Shown piece by piece: positions 21,734 to 32,857 of a DNA stretch of 64,000 nucleotides (positions are counted from its first letter, which is position 1; each line of letters begins with the position of its first letter). The notes below the pieces were generated by a model that worked only from the letters and a program-made list of their open reading frames with translations, was not told the DNA's origin and made no database searches. The stretch comes from Cylicocyclus nassatus (taxonomy: Eukaryota > Nematoda > Chromadorea > Rhabditida > Strongylidae). The translations under genes were made by a program, and so were the position numbers. The stretch lies in assembly GCA_958299035.1 (NCBI GenBank), contig CATQJL010000223.1:76897600-76961599 (forward strand), in the 5' to 3' direction.

Positions 21734-21757
21734 GTTTCGGCTACACGCCGTCATCAG
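21734..21757 (-). ncRNA. Hammerhead-ribozyme-like core in Penelope-like 3' region
   Basis: The minus strand reads CTGATGA, a GGC...GCC stem with a short loop, then GAAAC, the two conserved catalytic boxes of a hammerhead. Penelope-like elements are known to carry such ribozymes in their terminal repeats. Stems I and III were not resolved. Confidence 0.45.
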
Positions 21758-21991
21758 AGGCCTGAAAGGTGTCAGTCACAAGGATGTCTGCTCTTGACCG
21801 CCAAACACCTCTTCCCACTTGCATATTCGATTCATCTAGTGTGGAAGAAGGAGGTTGGGCCATGACTTTCACTCACCAGTGTATTACCGATATTGCAGTG
21901 TGCAACCGCTTTAGACGAGCCCGTTCGACTGTGGTGACATAAGAATAAGCAGTGTGTATGTCACATAACTGCTTATATACGCTCAAACGAT

Positions 21992-22498
21992 CTATAGCTC
22001 GCAAAACGGAAGATACGACATGAGATCAGCGGTAATGGATAACTGTTCATTCTTGCTGTTCATTTTGGGATTACGCGTAAGAATGAAAGACGCTTCCAAA
22101 GCCTTTCGCGCAGCTATTCGATTTTCATAGGCTAGTATTGTGCACCTTATATCGTAATCCGTTCCTTCGTGCTCTACCTTTCTATGTTTACCTAGTGGGC
22201 TCATCATGCTCTGTTTTCTTTTGCCAGTTAGATGTTCATTCAAACGTACGCCCAATGGTCGGCCGGTCTCACCAATGTAATTGGCGGAACATTTCAAACA
22301 ATGGATTTCGTAAACGATACCACATTTTGTGCCATCTCCGATTTTTCCGTATGGGCAGATCGCGCAATCTCGTAAGTTACAAGCTTTGTCGTATAGTCTA
22401 TTGCGGACTAGTTGTTTCTTTATGTTGTCGCGAGGAATATTTACTAGAATAACGTCATCCTCGAGATTCGCTTGTATCAGGCATCGCTTGATCGCCAT
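21992..22498 (-). CDS. GIY-YIG endonuclease domain of the Penelope-like element
   Basis: 168 residues. A cysteine-rich linker (C40, C45, C48, C59, C67, C70) is followed by the GIY-YIG core IVYEIHC ... YIGETGRPLGVRLNEH (61-89), with the arginine and later acidic residues expected of the nuclease. In Penelope-like elements this domain nicks target DNA to prime reverse transcription. It lies downstream of the RT in a different frame, and coding similarity extends upstream of this ATG to about 22575. There is no premature stop inside the domain. The combination with the RT excludes a homing endonuclease. Confidence 0.88.
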   Translation of the reverse strand: MAIKRCLIQANLEDDVILVNIPRDNIKKQLVRNRLYDKACNLRDCAICPYGKIGDGTKCGIVYEIHCLKCSANYIGETGRPLGVRLNEHLTGKRKQSMMSPLGKHRKVEHEGTDYDIRCTILAYENRIAARKALEASFILTRNPKMNSKNEQLSITADLMSYLPFCEL

Positions 22499-22557
22499 AG
22501 TGACTTTTTCAGAGATAAAGGGCAGGCATAAAGGTACCTTGTTGGTGACCTGATCTT

Positions 22558-23442
22558 TTAGTTGCGCTGTTGCCTTTTTGTTGCGTCTGGGTCGTGTTGT
22601 ATAACATTGGATAACATTATATCGGCCGCCAGTTTTAGTGATTCATGCTTCTCAATCTCACCAGTACTGCTCTTCGCTGCCGTTTTCAACATATTGCGAA
22701 TTACGGCACGTTTAACGGCTAGTGGGTGAGCGGATTGAGCGTGCAAGATTATGTTTTTGCTACTTTCTTTGCGGTACCATTTGGTGCATAGTGAGCCATC
22801 TACAAACGTCATCTGCATGTTCAAGTAGGCCAACCAACCGTTTCGAGGTTTCTCTCTTGTTAAACTTATGTACTTAGACCGTTGATTGAGTATTTTAAAA
22901 CACTCGTCCACCTCGGACTGTGTTGTCGTGACAATGCAACAGTCGTCTATGTAACGACAGTGCATAAGTGGGTCTCTGAGTAACACTGGGCGTTCTACCT
23001 TGCTCATGAAGCAAATGGCTAAAACGGGTGCTAATCGTTGACCCATCGACAAACCTCGTACTTGGGCGTAATACCGTCCTGACCATCTAAAAATATTGCA
23101 ACATAAACATTCCTTGATTAGTGTCATGATGCGTGCCTTGCTAAGATACGTCGATATGGATCTGATGTGTTCATCTAACATCTCGGATAGTGCTTGCAAG
23201 GCATCTTCATTGGATACGTTTGTATACAATGAATCGACATCAAATGACTCAAATGTGCAGGCTTGACTAAATTTCGTTTGCCGCAGAAGTTCAAGGAAGT
23301 GGTTTGTGTTGGTCAGGTGTGCCGGTTTTTTTTTCAGCAGTTGGCTGATGATTTTGCTGAGAAACCAGGAGATTCGATCCGTTGGTCCATTGGTGCAGCT
23401 GATAATAGGTCTAATTTTGTAGGCAGGTAAAAGGATTTTCAA
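22558..23442 (-). CDS. Penelope-like reverse transcriptase (N-terminally truncated)
   Basis: 294 residues of an RT related to telomerase. Visible motifs: RPIISCTNGP (11-20), the first catalytic aspartates in FDVDSLYTNV (67-76), GLSMGQRLAPVLA (130-142) and YIDD (164-167). The family copies element RNA at the target site. The N-terminal RT motifs are missing because the element is truncated at 23445. The frame ends at 22558, but the protein-like reading continues in another frame through VTNKVPLCLP into the GIY-YIG domain; the frame change lies in or near an A-rich stretch at about 22575-22585. In intact elements RT and endonuclease form one protein, so this copy is broken. The ATG at 23442 is an internal codon, not a true start. 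Confidence 0.88.
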   Translation of the reverse strand: MKILLPAYKIRPIISCTNGPTDRISWFLSKIISQLLKKKPAHLTNTNHFLELLRQTKFSQACTFESFDVDSLYTNVSNEDALQALSEMLDEHIRSISTYLSKARIMTLIKECLCCNIFRWSGRYYAQVRGLSMGQRLAPVLAICFMSKVERPVLLRDPLMHCRYIDDCCIVTTTQSEVDECFKILNQRSKYISLTREKPRNGWLAYLNMQMTFVDGSLCTKWYRKESSKNIILHAQSAHPLAVKRAVIRNMLKTAAKSSTGEIEKHESLKLAADIMLSNVIQHDPDATKRQQRN

Positions 23443-23460
23443 GATAAGCCCTTCATGCTT

Positions 23461-25954
23461 TTTTCGAGATCGGCTGGTTGCGGTCCATGGCCATGCAAAA
23501 GTGACATCATTTTCTTGACAATTTACAGAATCTTAAATCTGCAAATTCTAACGGTTTTCATTGCATTCAGTAGTGTAGCATAATATTTATCATCTTAGCA
23601 TCTTATGTATCGATATTTAGCATCTTTTTGCAGGATTCAAGTGTTCGTTTGGTAGGAAATCCTCAACACGAATATCTGCTTATCAAGATGGACAAGTGTG
23701 TCTTCCCATCGCTTGTCAAACGAAGTTCAGAAAAATTAGGTTGATGCAGAAATGATGGCTTTTTGAGAGTTCTCACTTTAACGCGCTAAAACTTCCTAAA
23801 ATTTCTACATTTCTAAATGTAATTAGGAACATCAGATGCAGGAAATCTTTGCAATACAGTGCACATTCAACTATAATCAGATCACTCAAATCACAAACGG
23901 ACAGAAAAATATGATTTAAAAACAAAAAAGTTTTGTTTCTAAAACCATGTTTTTGAGAATTCATAGCTCCTTTCAAAGATTGTTAATGTAAATGAAGAAC
24001 TGCATTTCTTGTAGCAGCTGGTAAATAGGACAAAAGATGATGGAATGTTCTTGAACAAAGAAGATTTGCGAAAAGGAAAAGAAACTGAAATCTAAAATTG
24101 TCAGCTTTTCTGACATTTTCAGTAGGCTTTAAAGTGCAACATCACAAAATTTTCTGATTTTGTGCGCATCGAAGAGATGAATGCCTTGCAGATACTGTCA
24201 ACAGGGTTTACTATATATCTTTACGCTTACAGAAATGAGCAAAGCTTTGGCGATGACCTTCTTCAAAAAAATTCATGGGCCATAGAATGACCAATACGGC
24301 TAACATGTTGGGGCGGCGATATCCCAGTTTAGATAGTTTTTGAGAAAATAATAAAGTAGCATAATGTAAACAATATCTTTTGATTAGCAGCTGAATTTTC
24401 GAGGAAACGCCACTTATTCGTGCTTGGATTCTGGCCAGAAAAGGGAATGCAGTGAAATTCCGGAATTGCATACGGTTACTTGAAGCTCTATTTTTTGAGC
24501 AGATGAAGCTGGAGGCACCGCTTCGACCGTCATTAGATAGAGCATGAAAAGAGCTGTTCAAAGATATGCATCTGCTGCCAAGAAGAAATTTTGATGCATA
24601 AAAGTTGCCCTGAAAAAGGCTTGGAAAAACGGCCATTATTTTTGCATCACTAAAATTTTTACCTCATTTATTTCATACTTTAAAAACATGCTCATCTTAG
24701 TACTCGCGAAAACACGCCAATAGTTGAACTTGGTGTGAATTCTGTAGGAGTGACCTTGACTTGCAGTGCTACAGTCTGAAAAGACCTTTGCCCTCAGAGT
24801 AATCAACAATCTAGAGAAACATAGGAATCGTTTTGTCTTAGATCTTAGAAACTAGCGGACTGCCAATATAAAGAAAAGAAGATCTTGGCAATTTTCCTCA
24901 AGGTAGAGTTTTTAGTAGTTTCGGTTGCGCGCATTAGGATGGGTATGTTACACATTTTGATCTATTCATGCTCAAGAAGTCTAATCGACTACAGTGATTT
25001 TTCTCGGAGTATTCACTTCTATCAAAAGCGAGGGAAATGCGATTAATTCAAGTTGCCTTGTATTAATCCGCTAGAAACGAGTTCTATCCATGTGGAAAGC
25101 GAATAACTTTGAAAACCTTGAGAAGTCAAAACAAAGAAGAAGTGATTAGCTTTGCAAAACATATGAGTTGATTGGCTTGAACTTTCTGACGAGACGACCA
25201 ATTACTATGAATCATTATGGATTGTACGTACAATCGTGAATATGAATAAAAACAACATTTAGCAGCAATGCGATCAGAGTTTTGTGGCTTTACCCCACAC
25301 TACTTCGGGCCTGTGCTCAACTCCAATACACCTTATGCTAATCAAGGTATTTTGATAGCGTGCAAACAGTTTTGCTGACTTTGATAAAAAATTCGGCGAG
25401 ATACTACTGCAGCAAAATTGTTCTAATCTTCCGACTGCCGTCCCGGTGTTTCTGTTCTGCCTTCCGTGACTTTTTAGCCCATAGCTTTCCACATAAATAA
25501 GCTCATTTAGGTGCATTGAGAAAGTGCATAGTGTTGGAAGTCACTTCACAATTGGAACTATTTTTGAGGTAAATGTTAAAAAAAATCGCAAAATCACGGT
25601 AATCAACCCTTTATTGAATCATAGTCAGATGCGTAAAAGCTGAATATCCTGACAGCCGGAGATTTTTCATCAGTAGATCGAAAGTACGATTTCTTTAGTT
25701 CGGATGTTTCTAGTAAGTTGAGGGAACTGTACGAGTACTGCAAATCGAGCTTTACGCCTCAAAAGTGGCACTTTAAAAGAACGGCAGTAGGTGGATTTAA
25801 GTGCTTCGTAACTTCGCTAGCACTTGTTATCGGCATGTTTTCAGAATACTCGGATTACTTCTGAATTTTCACTTCATGATAAACGATGTGTAGACATGTA
25901 TGTTTGCGTTCATAAGGAAACCTCAAAACCTGTTCAGGAGTTTAACAAAAATAT
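23461..25954. other. No gene seen
   Basis: About 2.5 kb of AT-rich DNA. Open frames (for example 24211-24636 and 25274-25516, minus strand) show no recognisable motif, and part of the first (near 24610) shares words with repeats at 18.4 and 63 kb. Treated as non-coding. Confidence 0.4.
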
Positions 25955-25956
25955 TA

Positions 25957-26735
25957 GGTTGTCCGGAAAATAATGTGGCATCGTGTTTTATCATGCAGTA
26001 TCGGACAGTATAAGCACTAAATTGAAGTGGGGCACCAACCGATAGAGCAAAGTAAGCTTTACATAAAGCTTAATATTTGCGCCAAGCTTAAATTGCGTAA
26101 AGTTTGTAGCGAAATTTTGAAAAGGACTGAAAGCCTGAAAATTCTTGAAGAAATCGTACTTTTTGCAGAAAAATTCTAGGGGTCCCCAACATGCTCATGC
26201 GTATACTTTCTATATCAGACAATCGTAAGCACTGTTTCGTGAATTTTCTAAGGCTAGAAATCGAGAAAATAAAGTTCAGCATATTTTTGTAGTAATCCTG
26301 GGCTTTTCCCAAATAGGTGATTGTAGGATAAACCTCTGGAGGATTAAACATGAAATTTTAGCCTTCTACAAGGTTTGGATCTTAAGAATAATCTAATTTT
26401 TTTCCTAGAAAACCCAAAAAACGCGATATGCTCGCACTTTTCCCCATTTTCTTGTTAGCCATGGAAAAATTCCACAAACTGTACACCTAAATTTCTGATG
26501 TAAGGAATACATGCATGTGCAACTCGTAGATCTCTAAGACATTTATGGACAGAGAATTTTCGGGACAGATTTTTTTTGTGTTTCAAATTCAACTTTGAGT
26601 GGAACAAAGTTTTCGTGGTGGCTTGCATTCCGCCTTGTAGAGATTGCTTTACTCTATCAAATGATAGCCCGTTTACTGTTTTTCGTAACCACCCTGTCGT
26701 GGTAGGATGCAAAGCGGCTTCATTTTACGACAACC
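25957..26735. mobile_element. Mariner-like MITE (GGTTGTC ends), 779 bp
   Basis: Ends GGTTGTCCGGAAAATAATG and the complement of GGTTGTCGTAAAATGAAG, flanked by TA (25955-25956, 26736-26737). Subterminal segments GATAGAGCAAAGTAAGCT and ATTGCTTTACTCTATC also pair. It is related to the MITEs at 48253 and 62623. Confidence 0.6.
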
Positions 26736-26749
26736 TAATGAAGTTTTTT

Positions 26750-26990
26750 ACAGTCAAATTCGGAATCATATACAACTGGAAGAATCAAAGCCAAATCCGG
26801 CTCCGTCCGACCTCGTCAGTAATAATTTTGTAATGAGCATGCTCGCTCCTCCTCCTTCCCCCCCCCCCCCCCTATTTTGAGCTACAGGGCCGGCTCCCAG
26901 CCGCTTAGTTCAAACTTTTTGAAAAATCGATGAAATCAATTCGATCGATAACGAAAACCAGCCTATGACAACTGCCCCGCACTGATATAT
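26750..26990 (+). repeat. SINE-like repeat, diverged and truncated copy
   Basis: Carries CCGGCTCCGTCCGAC, a 15 C run, TTTGAGCTACAGGGC and ATCGATAACGAAAA as in the copies at 9985 and 31348, but lacks the GACA tail. Confidence 0.55.
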
Positions 26991-26993
26991 ATT

Positions 26994-27170
26994 AGTGGCG
27001 GTCCCAGGATTTCGGAAAGGGGGGAGAAGCGACAAATTTTTTTTTCAAATGAAGATGCATGGCATTAGCCACCACTTCGAAAAAATTTTTGGGGTGCTTC
27101 TCAAGATTTTTGCGGGTCGATAACACCTAAAATCTTGAAAAGCTTGAAAAAAAATTTTTACAAAGCTAAT
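26994..27170. repeat. Worn MITE with GTGGCGG-type end
   Basis: AGTGGCGGTCCCAGGATTT ... GGGGTGCTTCTCAAGATTTT is the inverse of the block at 16078-16260. Confidence 0.4.
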
Positions 27171-28869
27171 TTGAATTTTCAAAAAAAATTTAGAAAATTT
27201 AATTATTCACAAGAATAAACAAGTCACTTTCACATTTTTATACCAATATACCACAGACTTGAATATCACACTGCGCAATTTCGGGACAAGAAAATTCAAA
27301 GATGTTGCACAAATTTTTTAATTGTGTTTGTGCAAAGGATCAATTCAGTTGAGCAAGAAAGTTCAAATTTGTCTCGAAAAAAATCTGCTATACTTGCTGG
27401 TACCTGAATCATGGTATCGACATTCTATCGCTATCCCGTCTTATATTCAGGGGATTGAAGACAGTATCTTTTGAGCATCTTGTGGATTGCAAACTTGCTA
27501 CGAATTCCCATTATAGCCACTTCTTGATTCAAATTGTTTTCCTGCCAGTAGTTGCTGTTCCATAAGAATGCAATGAACAAAAACTTTAATAAGGTTTATT
27601 TCGAAAGGAAAATGTTATTGATTACAATACAATAATACAATGAATGCAGATTGCAAGGTTCAATTTGAAGCACGCCTTTCTGGAAGAAAAAAAAGAATGC
27701 GAAGTAAAATCACCGCAACTGAGGGAACGAAACATTTTCGCGCGAACCATAATTTCGCACCTAAGTGATATGCCTACCAGGAAGAACATTTGGGCTCGCT
27801 ATAATTACAAGGTCTTAAAAATACCATGACACTACAAGCCCCACTCACTAAAGCGATTATTTTGGAACCTTAAAGATATTCATGAATATCGATGAAATTA
27901 CGAGTCACCAAAGGTATCAAGGGATAGAGGAAAACGTCTTCGTCACTACAAACTAAATCTAACACGATTCTTCAGGAATTACCATTAAATCGATTTGGAA
28001 AAATGAAAAAAGTAGAAGCCCCTCGTAAACCTAGGTACTAGTCTTGGTTTGGAAAAAGCACTCGAAACTCCTTACTTGAAATGATCTCGTTTGGACATTG
28101 TCGTCGCTGTATCTTGATTTTGCAACAACAAACCTCATTCAAAATGGTAAAACCCTCCCAAGTTCAAGTTTCAAAATTTGGTCTTGATTGACAATTTCGC
28201 TGCTGAACATGAATTTTGAAACTTTATTCTTTCAGATTAAGCATCTGAGTGACAGTGGATAAGAGCGGAGCTTGCTGTCGTGTCAACCTAAGATACTCGT
28301 AATTATAGCGAGTCCACATGTGCCTGGGGCACACTACTTAGGTGCCAGAGGTGCTATGATGGGTGAGAAAATTTCCGCACTCCGCGATTGGTAGGTCTCG
28401 ATGAATGCGGCGCATATTATATCTAAAAAGCAACGAGGGAGCAGAGAAAAAGCGAAGCAGATTTTGAAATTATTTGCTGAAGCGTAATTTCAATAGAAAA
28501 GTCCAACTGAAAACTTCTCACTCTGCGCATGAAGTTGAATATTTTGTCTGATTTTTAAGGCATTCATACTCCAAAAATTCTTTCTTTAGCTTGACTTGAA
28601 ATAAGCTTGAACAGTCTCTCATCAAATAACACCTATCGAGCCTCACAATCCTTGTCATTCGCTCATATACGAAAGAAGCTTATTTTACGAAGGATGACTA
28701 AGAGCCGCATGCATTGACATCCCCAATGGGAGTAAAAGCCTCTCAAAAGAAAGCTTTGCATTCTGAAGCTCTATATGTCCGAATTTGTCGCTGTCTGCCC
28801 ATCCACATGTCTCTATACCTTTGCTATTAGTATACTGAAAATAAGGGAGGAGTCGTATGAGCCGCATAC
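27171..28869. other. No gene seen
   Basis: AT-rich DNA. A 54 nt segment at about 28309-28362 sits between an AG and a GTGAGA and would encode a cysteine-containing peptide, but neighbouring segments are closed, so no gene is called. Confidence 0.35.
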
Positions 28870-29130
28870 AGTGCTACAACTTTTGAAATGTCCTCGTTGA
28901 TTTCGAAAAAGAAAAATGACTTGTAAGAGGAAACGGGTGGCAGCCGGGATTATCAGGGGATCACACAAGAAACTGAAAGATGCGGTTTGTACAATTCTCG
29001 CTCCTTCTCAATATGTTCACAAAAGAGTCGTAAAAGTATTTGCGGATAGAATAGACAGCGCAAAATCCAAATATCTGGAAATTCAGGATATGAAGCTTTC
29101 CCTTAAAATGCGATCCCTTTTCGAGGGCGG
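28870..29130 (+). repeat. Interspersed repeat family A, copy 3
   Basis: GATCACACAAGAAACTGAAA, ATTCTCGCTCCT and GCGCAAAATCCAAATATCTG match the copies at 3624, 19240 and 38310. It ends at an 18 G run (29129-29146). Confidence 0.55.
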
Positions 29131-29229
29131 GGGGGGGGGGGGGGGGAGGGGGTAACGCATGCGGCAGTAATAGTAAGGAGCAAAATACCGTAAAAATGTT
29201 TGTTTTGAAAACACATTTATAAAACCGCG

Positions 29230-29382
29230 TCACTTATTAATTGTCCAAAGCGATTTCTCTTTTGTACATTCACTTGAACCTCCGCAAAACGCACAGAAGA
29301 ATACATCGAAGGTACCCTCAACTGGATATGTTCCTTTGCCCTTGATTGATATACATGAGAAATTAGGACGTAGTTTGAGCCA
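29230..29382 (-). CDS. Possible terminal exon of a host gene (cysteine-bearing)
   Basis: A 50-codon open frame starts directly after a strong nematode acceptor (AATTTTTCAG) and ends in TGA. The peptide begins WLKLRPNFSC and contains VFFCAFCGGSSEC, giving four cysteines, and ends TINK. No upstream exon was identified and no family recognised. It could also be a chance frame. Confidence 0.3.
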   Translation of the reverse strand, partial: WLKLRPNFSCISIKGKGTYPVEGTFDVFFCAFCGGSSECTKEKSLWTINK

Positions 29383-29559
29383 CTGAAAAATTTCGATCAA
29401 ACTCGGGTGGTCTAACTGCTCATGCATAAGTATCTTGCGTAGAAGTGGGCGTTCTCAAGCACTGTTGGCACTAATAGACTTTGCAAAATTTCAAATACAA
29501 ATTCTCATAACTCTGTACAATTTGTTTAGAGTTCTACTTGAAGCATTATGACGAAGTGG

Positions 29560-29905
29560 CGTTCATAGGGGGGGGGGAAGAGGGCGCTTCCAATCTTGAG
29601 GGTGATTAACGAAGTATTAAATTGCTTGCATGTAAAGTGTGCAAAAATGTGCAAGTAACTCGTCTTGATATTGAATAATCAATATATAATACTTTTCAGG
29701 AAACTCTGAACATTGTCTTGTAAATAAAATTCCATAGGAGCGATTGCCCACGTCTCCTCTCCTAAAATTTCAGGATTGTGGGAAAGATTGTAAAGCATCG
29801 CAAAAGTTTTTCGACGTGGCTAGCGCCACTCACCCTCCAAAAATTTTTTTTGTCGCCCTCTCCCCCCCCCCCCCCCGTCCCTCAAAGTAAACCTGGGTAT
29901 GCCGC
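29560..29905. repeat. MITE-like repeat between G-run and C-run
   Basis: The left side AGTGGCGTTCATAGGGGG and the right side, read in complement, TTGAGCGGCATACCC form an imperfect inverted pair; both carry long homopolymer G/C runs (10 G near 29568, 15 C at 29862-29876). It shares GTCGCCCTCTCC with the block at 16078. Confidence 0.4.
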
Positions 29906-30178
29906 TCAAGGGTGTATGAATATTCTACAACAGGGTACTGAACGTAGCGCACAGTAAAACATACTTTTTATCTTTTCTCAAGTCCTACTCTACTTCATCT
30001 GACCAACTCAAGTTGTATGAAATGCGATGCAGAGATATTGCCAGAACATTCGTATTTTCTAGATTTGATAACACAAACATGATCCTTGCAAGCAGTGTCT
30101 CCAGAAATTGAGTCTCTGGATTGTGAGGTTCAGGCCGTCTCGAACTTGTATAATCTTCTACAGGCTCAATTCGCTTAA

Positions 30179-30403
30179 AAACCCAAAAGCCGCGTCGTTA
30201 GGCCCTGTAAGCAGCGCCGACGAACTGTTCCGATCTACTCAGGACATGCCAAGAAGGAAGGGCTGATCTGGGAAGACTTGCTGAAAAGCGAAAGAGAAAC
30301 GGCAAGTCGTCCAGGAACCGGAAGGCGCCCCGCGTGCCACTTTGAGCACAATCCAAAAAGGCCTTATTGGTCAGGATTTCATTTGACTGACTGTAGACTG
30401 TAA
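30179..30403 (+). CDS. Possible coding exon without ATG, GC-richer than surroundings
   Basis: A 74-codon frame lacking any ATG, so it would have to be an internal/terminal exon (an AG acceptor is available at 30213-30214). It reads TVPIYSGHAKKEGLIWEDLL and later HFEHNPKRPYW. Base composition rises relative to the flanks. The antisense frame is also open, no donor or upstream exon was found and no family is recognised. Confidence 0.28.
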   Translation, partial: KPKSRVVRPCKQRRRTVPIYSGHAKKEGLIWEDLLKSERETASRPGTGRRPACHFEHNPKRPYWSGFHLTDCRL

Positions 30404-31345
30404 ACACGCCATTTGTCTATTTTAGCAGCTTTTGCGTTATGTGAAATGAGCAGTTGTGTGGATTAGTGAAAAATGAGCGTGTTTCGAGGCACAGTGTTTG
30501 GAAACTTTCTGCACTCACATACCAACTATGATTCTATCAGGTTGTAAAGAAAGTTCCCGGGCACTTGTGAAATTTTTTTCCAAACTGCTGTAACTTCAAG
30601 CAGATTGATCCTTTTTGAAAGCTGCGAACTTCGCTGCAAAGTCGATGTTGCCTACAAATTATGCTCAATTTGTAGGGTCCTCAGCGCTTTATTTCGGACC
30701 ACCAGCGCAGTAGGGAAAAAGGTCGACTTAAAATCCTGCCTGTTAGTGCAAGAATTTCTCAGGCATGAAGAGAGCTGAAGAGCTCATATCCGATAGTTAT
30801 GTGAAACTCTGATGGGGCTATTTATAGACTATGTCACAACTTCCGAGCACAGCCAATGCAAGATTTTTTTCTCGAAAATTTCAAAAAATCGGCCATTTTT
30901 GCACCTCAAAATGCCCCAGTTTTTGAGTGAGTTTGAAGTCTTGCTCTTTTCCACAAAATGAAATCTTTGGTTGCTGCAAATATTATTGGGATAATGTCTT
31001 GCACATCTTTTGGGCCCATCATCGAGGCGTGACTTCACAAAATCGACGCCGACTGCGAAAACAGGTACGGTCAAAGCCAAGTTTGACAGCTTGTAATTTT
31101 TGTGCGCGTAATGTAAAATCCGAGCACAGCCGCGGTTTCGTATACAGCCTCCTTGTTCAGAGTGACCAACCTTTGAATGGTTTCTTTGTTCACTGCGAAA
31201 AAGTGGCAGCAAAGAGAAAAAATGTAAATTTTCATCGTTGTACAATTTCCTTTTTTGGTGTGTAGGTCAAACACGGCTTGTCATAGATAAAAACTGAAAG
31301 CAAGCCCGGAAATCTTAGGCTTTCTCTTACAGAATCATATAAAAT
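30404..31345. other. No gene seen
   Basis: Non-coding by inspection; overlapping short frames on both strands at 30829-31274 show no motif. Confidence 0.35.
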
Positions 31346-31347
31346 AC

Positions 31348-31629
31348 TAGTCGGCAAACTTGGCTCCGCCCGGGCCTGTCAATAATATATTAGTAATCAG
31401 CACGCTCGATTACCCCCCTGTGCCAACTCCCAGCCCTGTAGCTCAAATTTTGCAAAAAATCGATAAAATCGATATCGATCGATAACGAAAAGTAGCCTAT
31501 GACACGCTCCCTGTCCTGAAGTACATGTGTGCCAAGTTTGGTCCAAATCGGTTCAGAAATAAAAATTTCTATTCCGCACATACGTACAGACAGACAGACA
31601 GACAGACATTCAGCTTTATATATAAGATT
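31348..31629 (+). repeat. SINE-like / RTE-tail repeat, fullest copy
   Basis: Begins ACTAGTCGGCAAACTTGGC, continues through CCGCCCGGGCC, CTGTGCCAACTCCCAGCCC, ATCGATAACGAAAA, GTGTGCCAAGTTTGGTCC, then (GACA)n and ATTCAGCTTTATATATAAG. About 280 bp, no open frame of note. No clear target duplication. Confidence 0.65.
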
Positions 31630-32857
31630 CACCGTGTGCGAAGAAAATGAGTCTGAAAATGAATTTTTCCAAATCTGCCAGGGATCTTTCTTTACAACCT
31701 AATAGCTCGCTTTTTGCTCATGTTTACATACTGAACTCAAAAGCCACTGAATCAACAAGAATTTTTTTGCTTGAAAATCCAGAAACTTTGGTGGTAACCA
31801 CTTTTTCTCAGTTCCTTGGAGAAGCGGAAAATTGCGTCATTTGATTTGTTCTGATTTCCACCAGAACTCGTAAACAACTTTCCTTTTTCTTATTATCAAA
31901 TTTCCTAAATTTACGCTCTCTGTAAGAACAAAAGTTCAGCAACAGCTTGCGATCAAAGTTTTTTTCATGTCGCTAAAGGTAGAGAAAACAACCATGCCAA
32001 TTTACATTAGCTTTTGGTTCGAGAACATTTGGACGTTTTGTTTCGACGTGCATTTGTAGCACAACTCTTTAGCTATCACTGTGTCACTTTCAAAATTTTT
32101 GCACGCTTGTAAACGCTCCAAAGAAAAATTGCAGACATCTGCAGCTGGATCCTTCATAGAAAAAATTTTTTGTTTCGGATCTCTTGGAGGCACAGTATTC
32201 CAAAATGAACTCACTTTGACGAAAACAAAAGCAAAGTTGAGAATTGAAAGAAGCAGAGGTAGCAAAGTGCCCTAAAGAAAATGTTTTCCTTTTTATAACG
32301 AGCTTTTCAAGGAAAAAGTTGCAGAAGCTACATTGAATGTTTTGAAACTTAGTAAAAATCAAAAGGAAAAACACAATAAAATCTGGTTTTTGCTGGATTG
32401 ATGGTTTCTAGTTTGACAGCACGATAAAAGCGCGCAAAATTTGAATTGGAAGTACTATAGGTCAGAAACTTTCCAGACACCCTGGAAATGTCTGTACAAC
32501 TTTCATGTGATGCCCTTTTGACCCCAAAAGTAAAGCATTTTGACTCCAGTAGCTCCTTTCCGGATCCCTACTCCCCTACTCAAGAGGGGCATGTGAGCGA
32601 ACACCTTTGCGGTTTCTTCTAATAGATAAGCGCCTCTCGCTCAGTGCCCTTCATGTATGCGGCTCATGGAAAGACAGCAATAAGTTGGTACGATTGTTTG
32701 CCCGACAGTACGATATAGCTAGCTGTAACTCGCTAGAAGGCATCGTCACAGGGTTTACATACATTAAAAACTGGCTACAATCTTGGTCTATGGCTACACT
32801 ATAAATTATTTGTGGAGAGGGTTTGTTTTCCCTCTGTAACTGGAAGTTCAATTGACA
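31630..32857. other. No gene seen
   Basis: AT-rich DNA with short overlapping frames on both strands and no motif. Confidence 0.35.

Larger units (their letters stand above)
21658..23445 (-). mobile_element. Penelope-like element, 5'-truncated, with 15 bp target duplication
   Basis: 1.79 kb insertion on the minus strand bounded by identical 15 bp repeats AAGCCCTTCATGCTT (21643-21657 and 23446-23460). It contains a reverse transcriptase fragment followed by a GIY-YIG endonuclease, the diagnostic combination of Penelope-like elements. A 3' region carries a hammerhead-like block and AATAAAG. The RT lacks its N-terminal portion, consistent with 5' truncation during insertion. Confidence 0.88.

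Noticed and set aside
24211..24636. 141-codon minus frame
   Set aside because: Composition and words shared with dispersed non-coding repeats; no motif.
28309..28362. 54 nt exon-like segment between AG and GTGAGA
   Set aside because: Adjacent exon candidates are closed in every frame, so nothing supports splicing.
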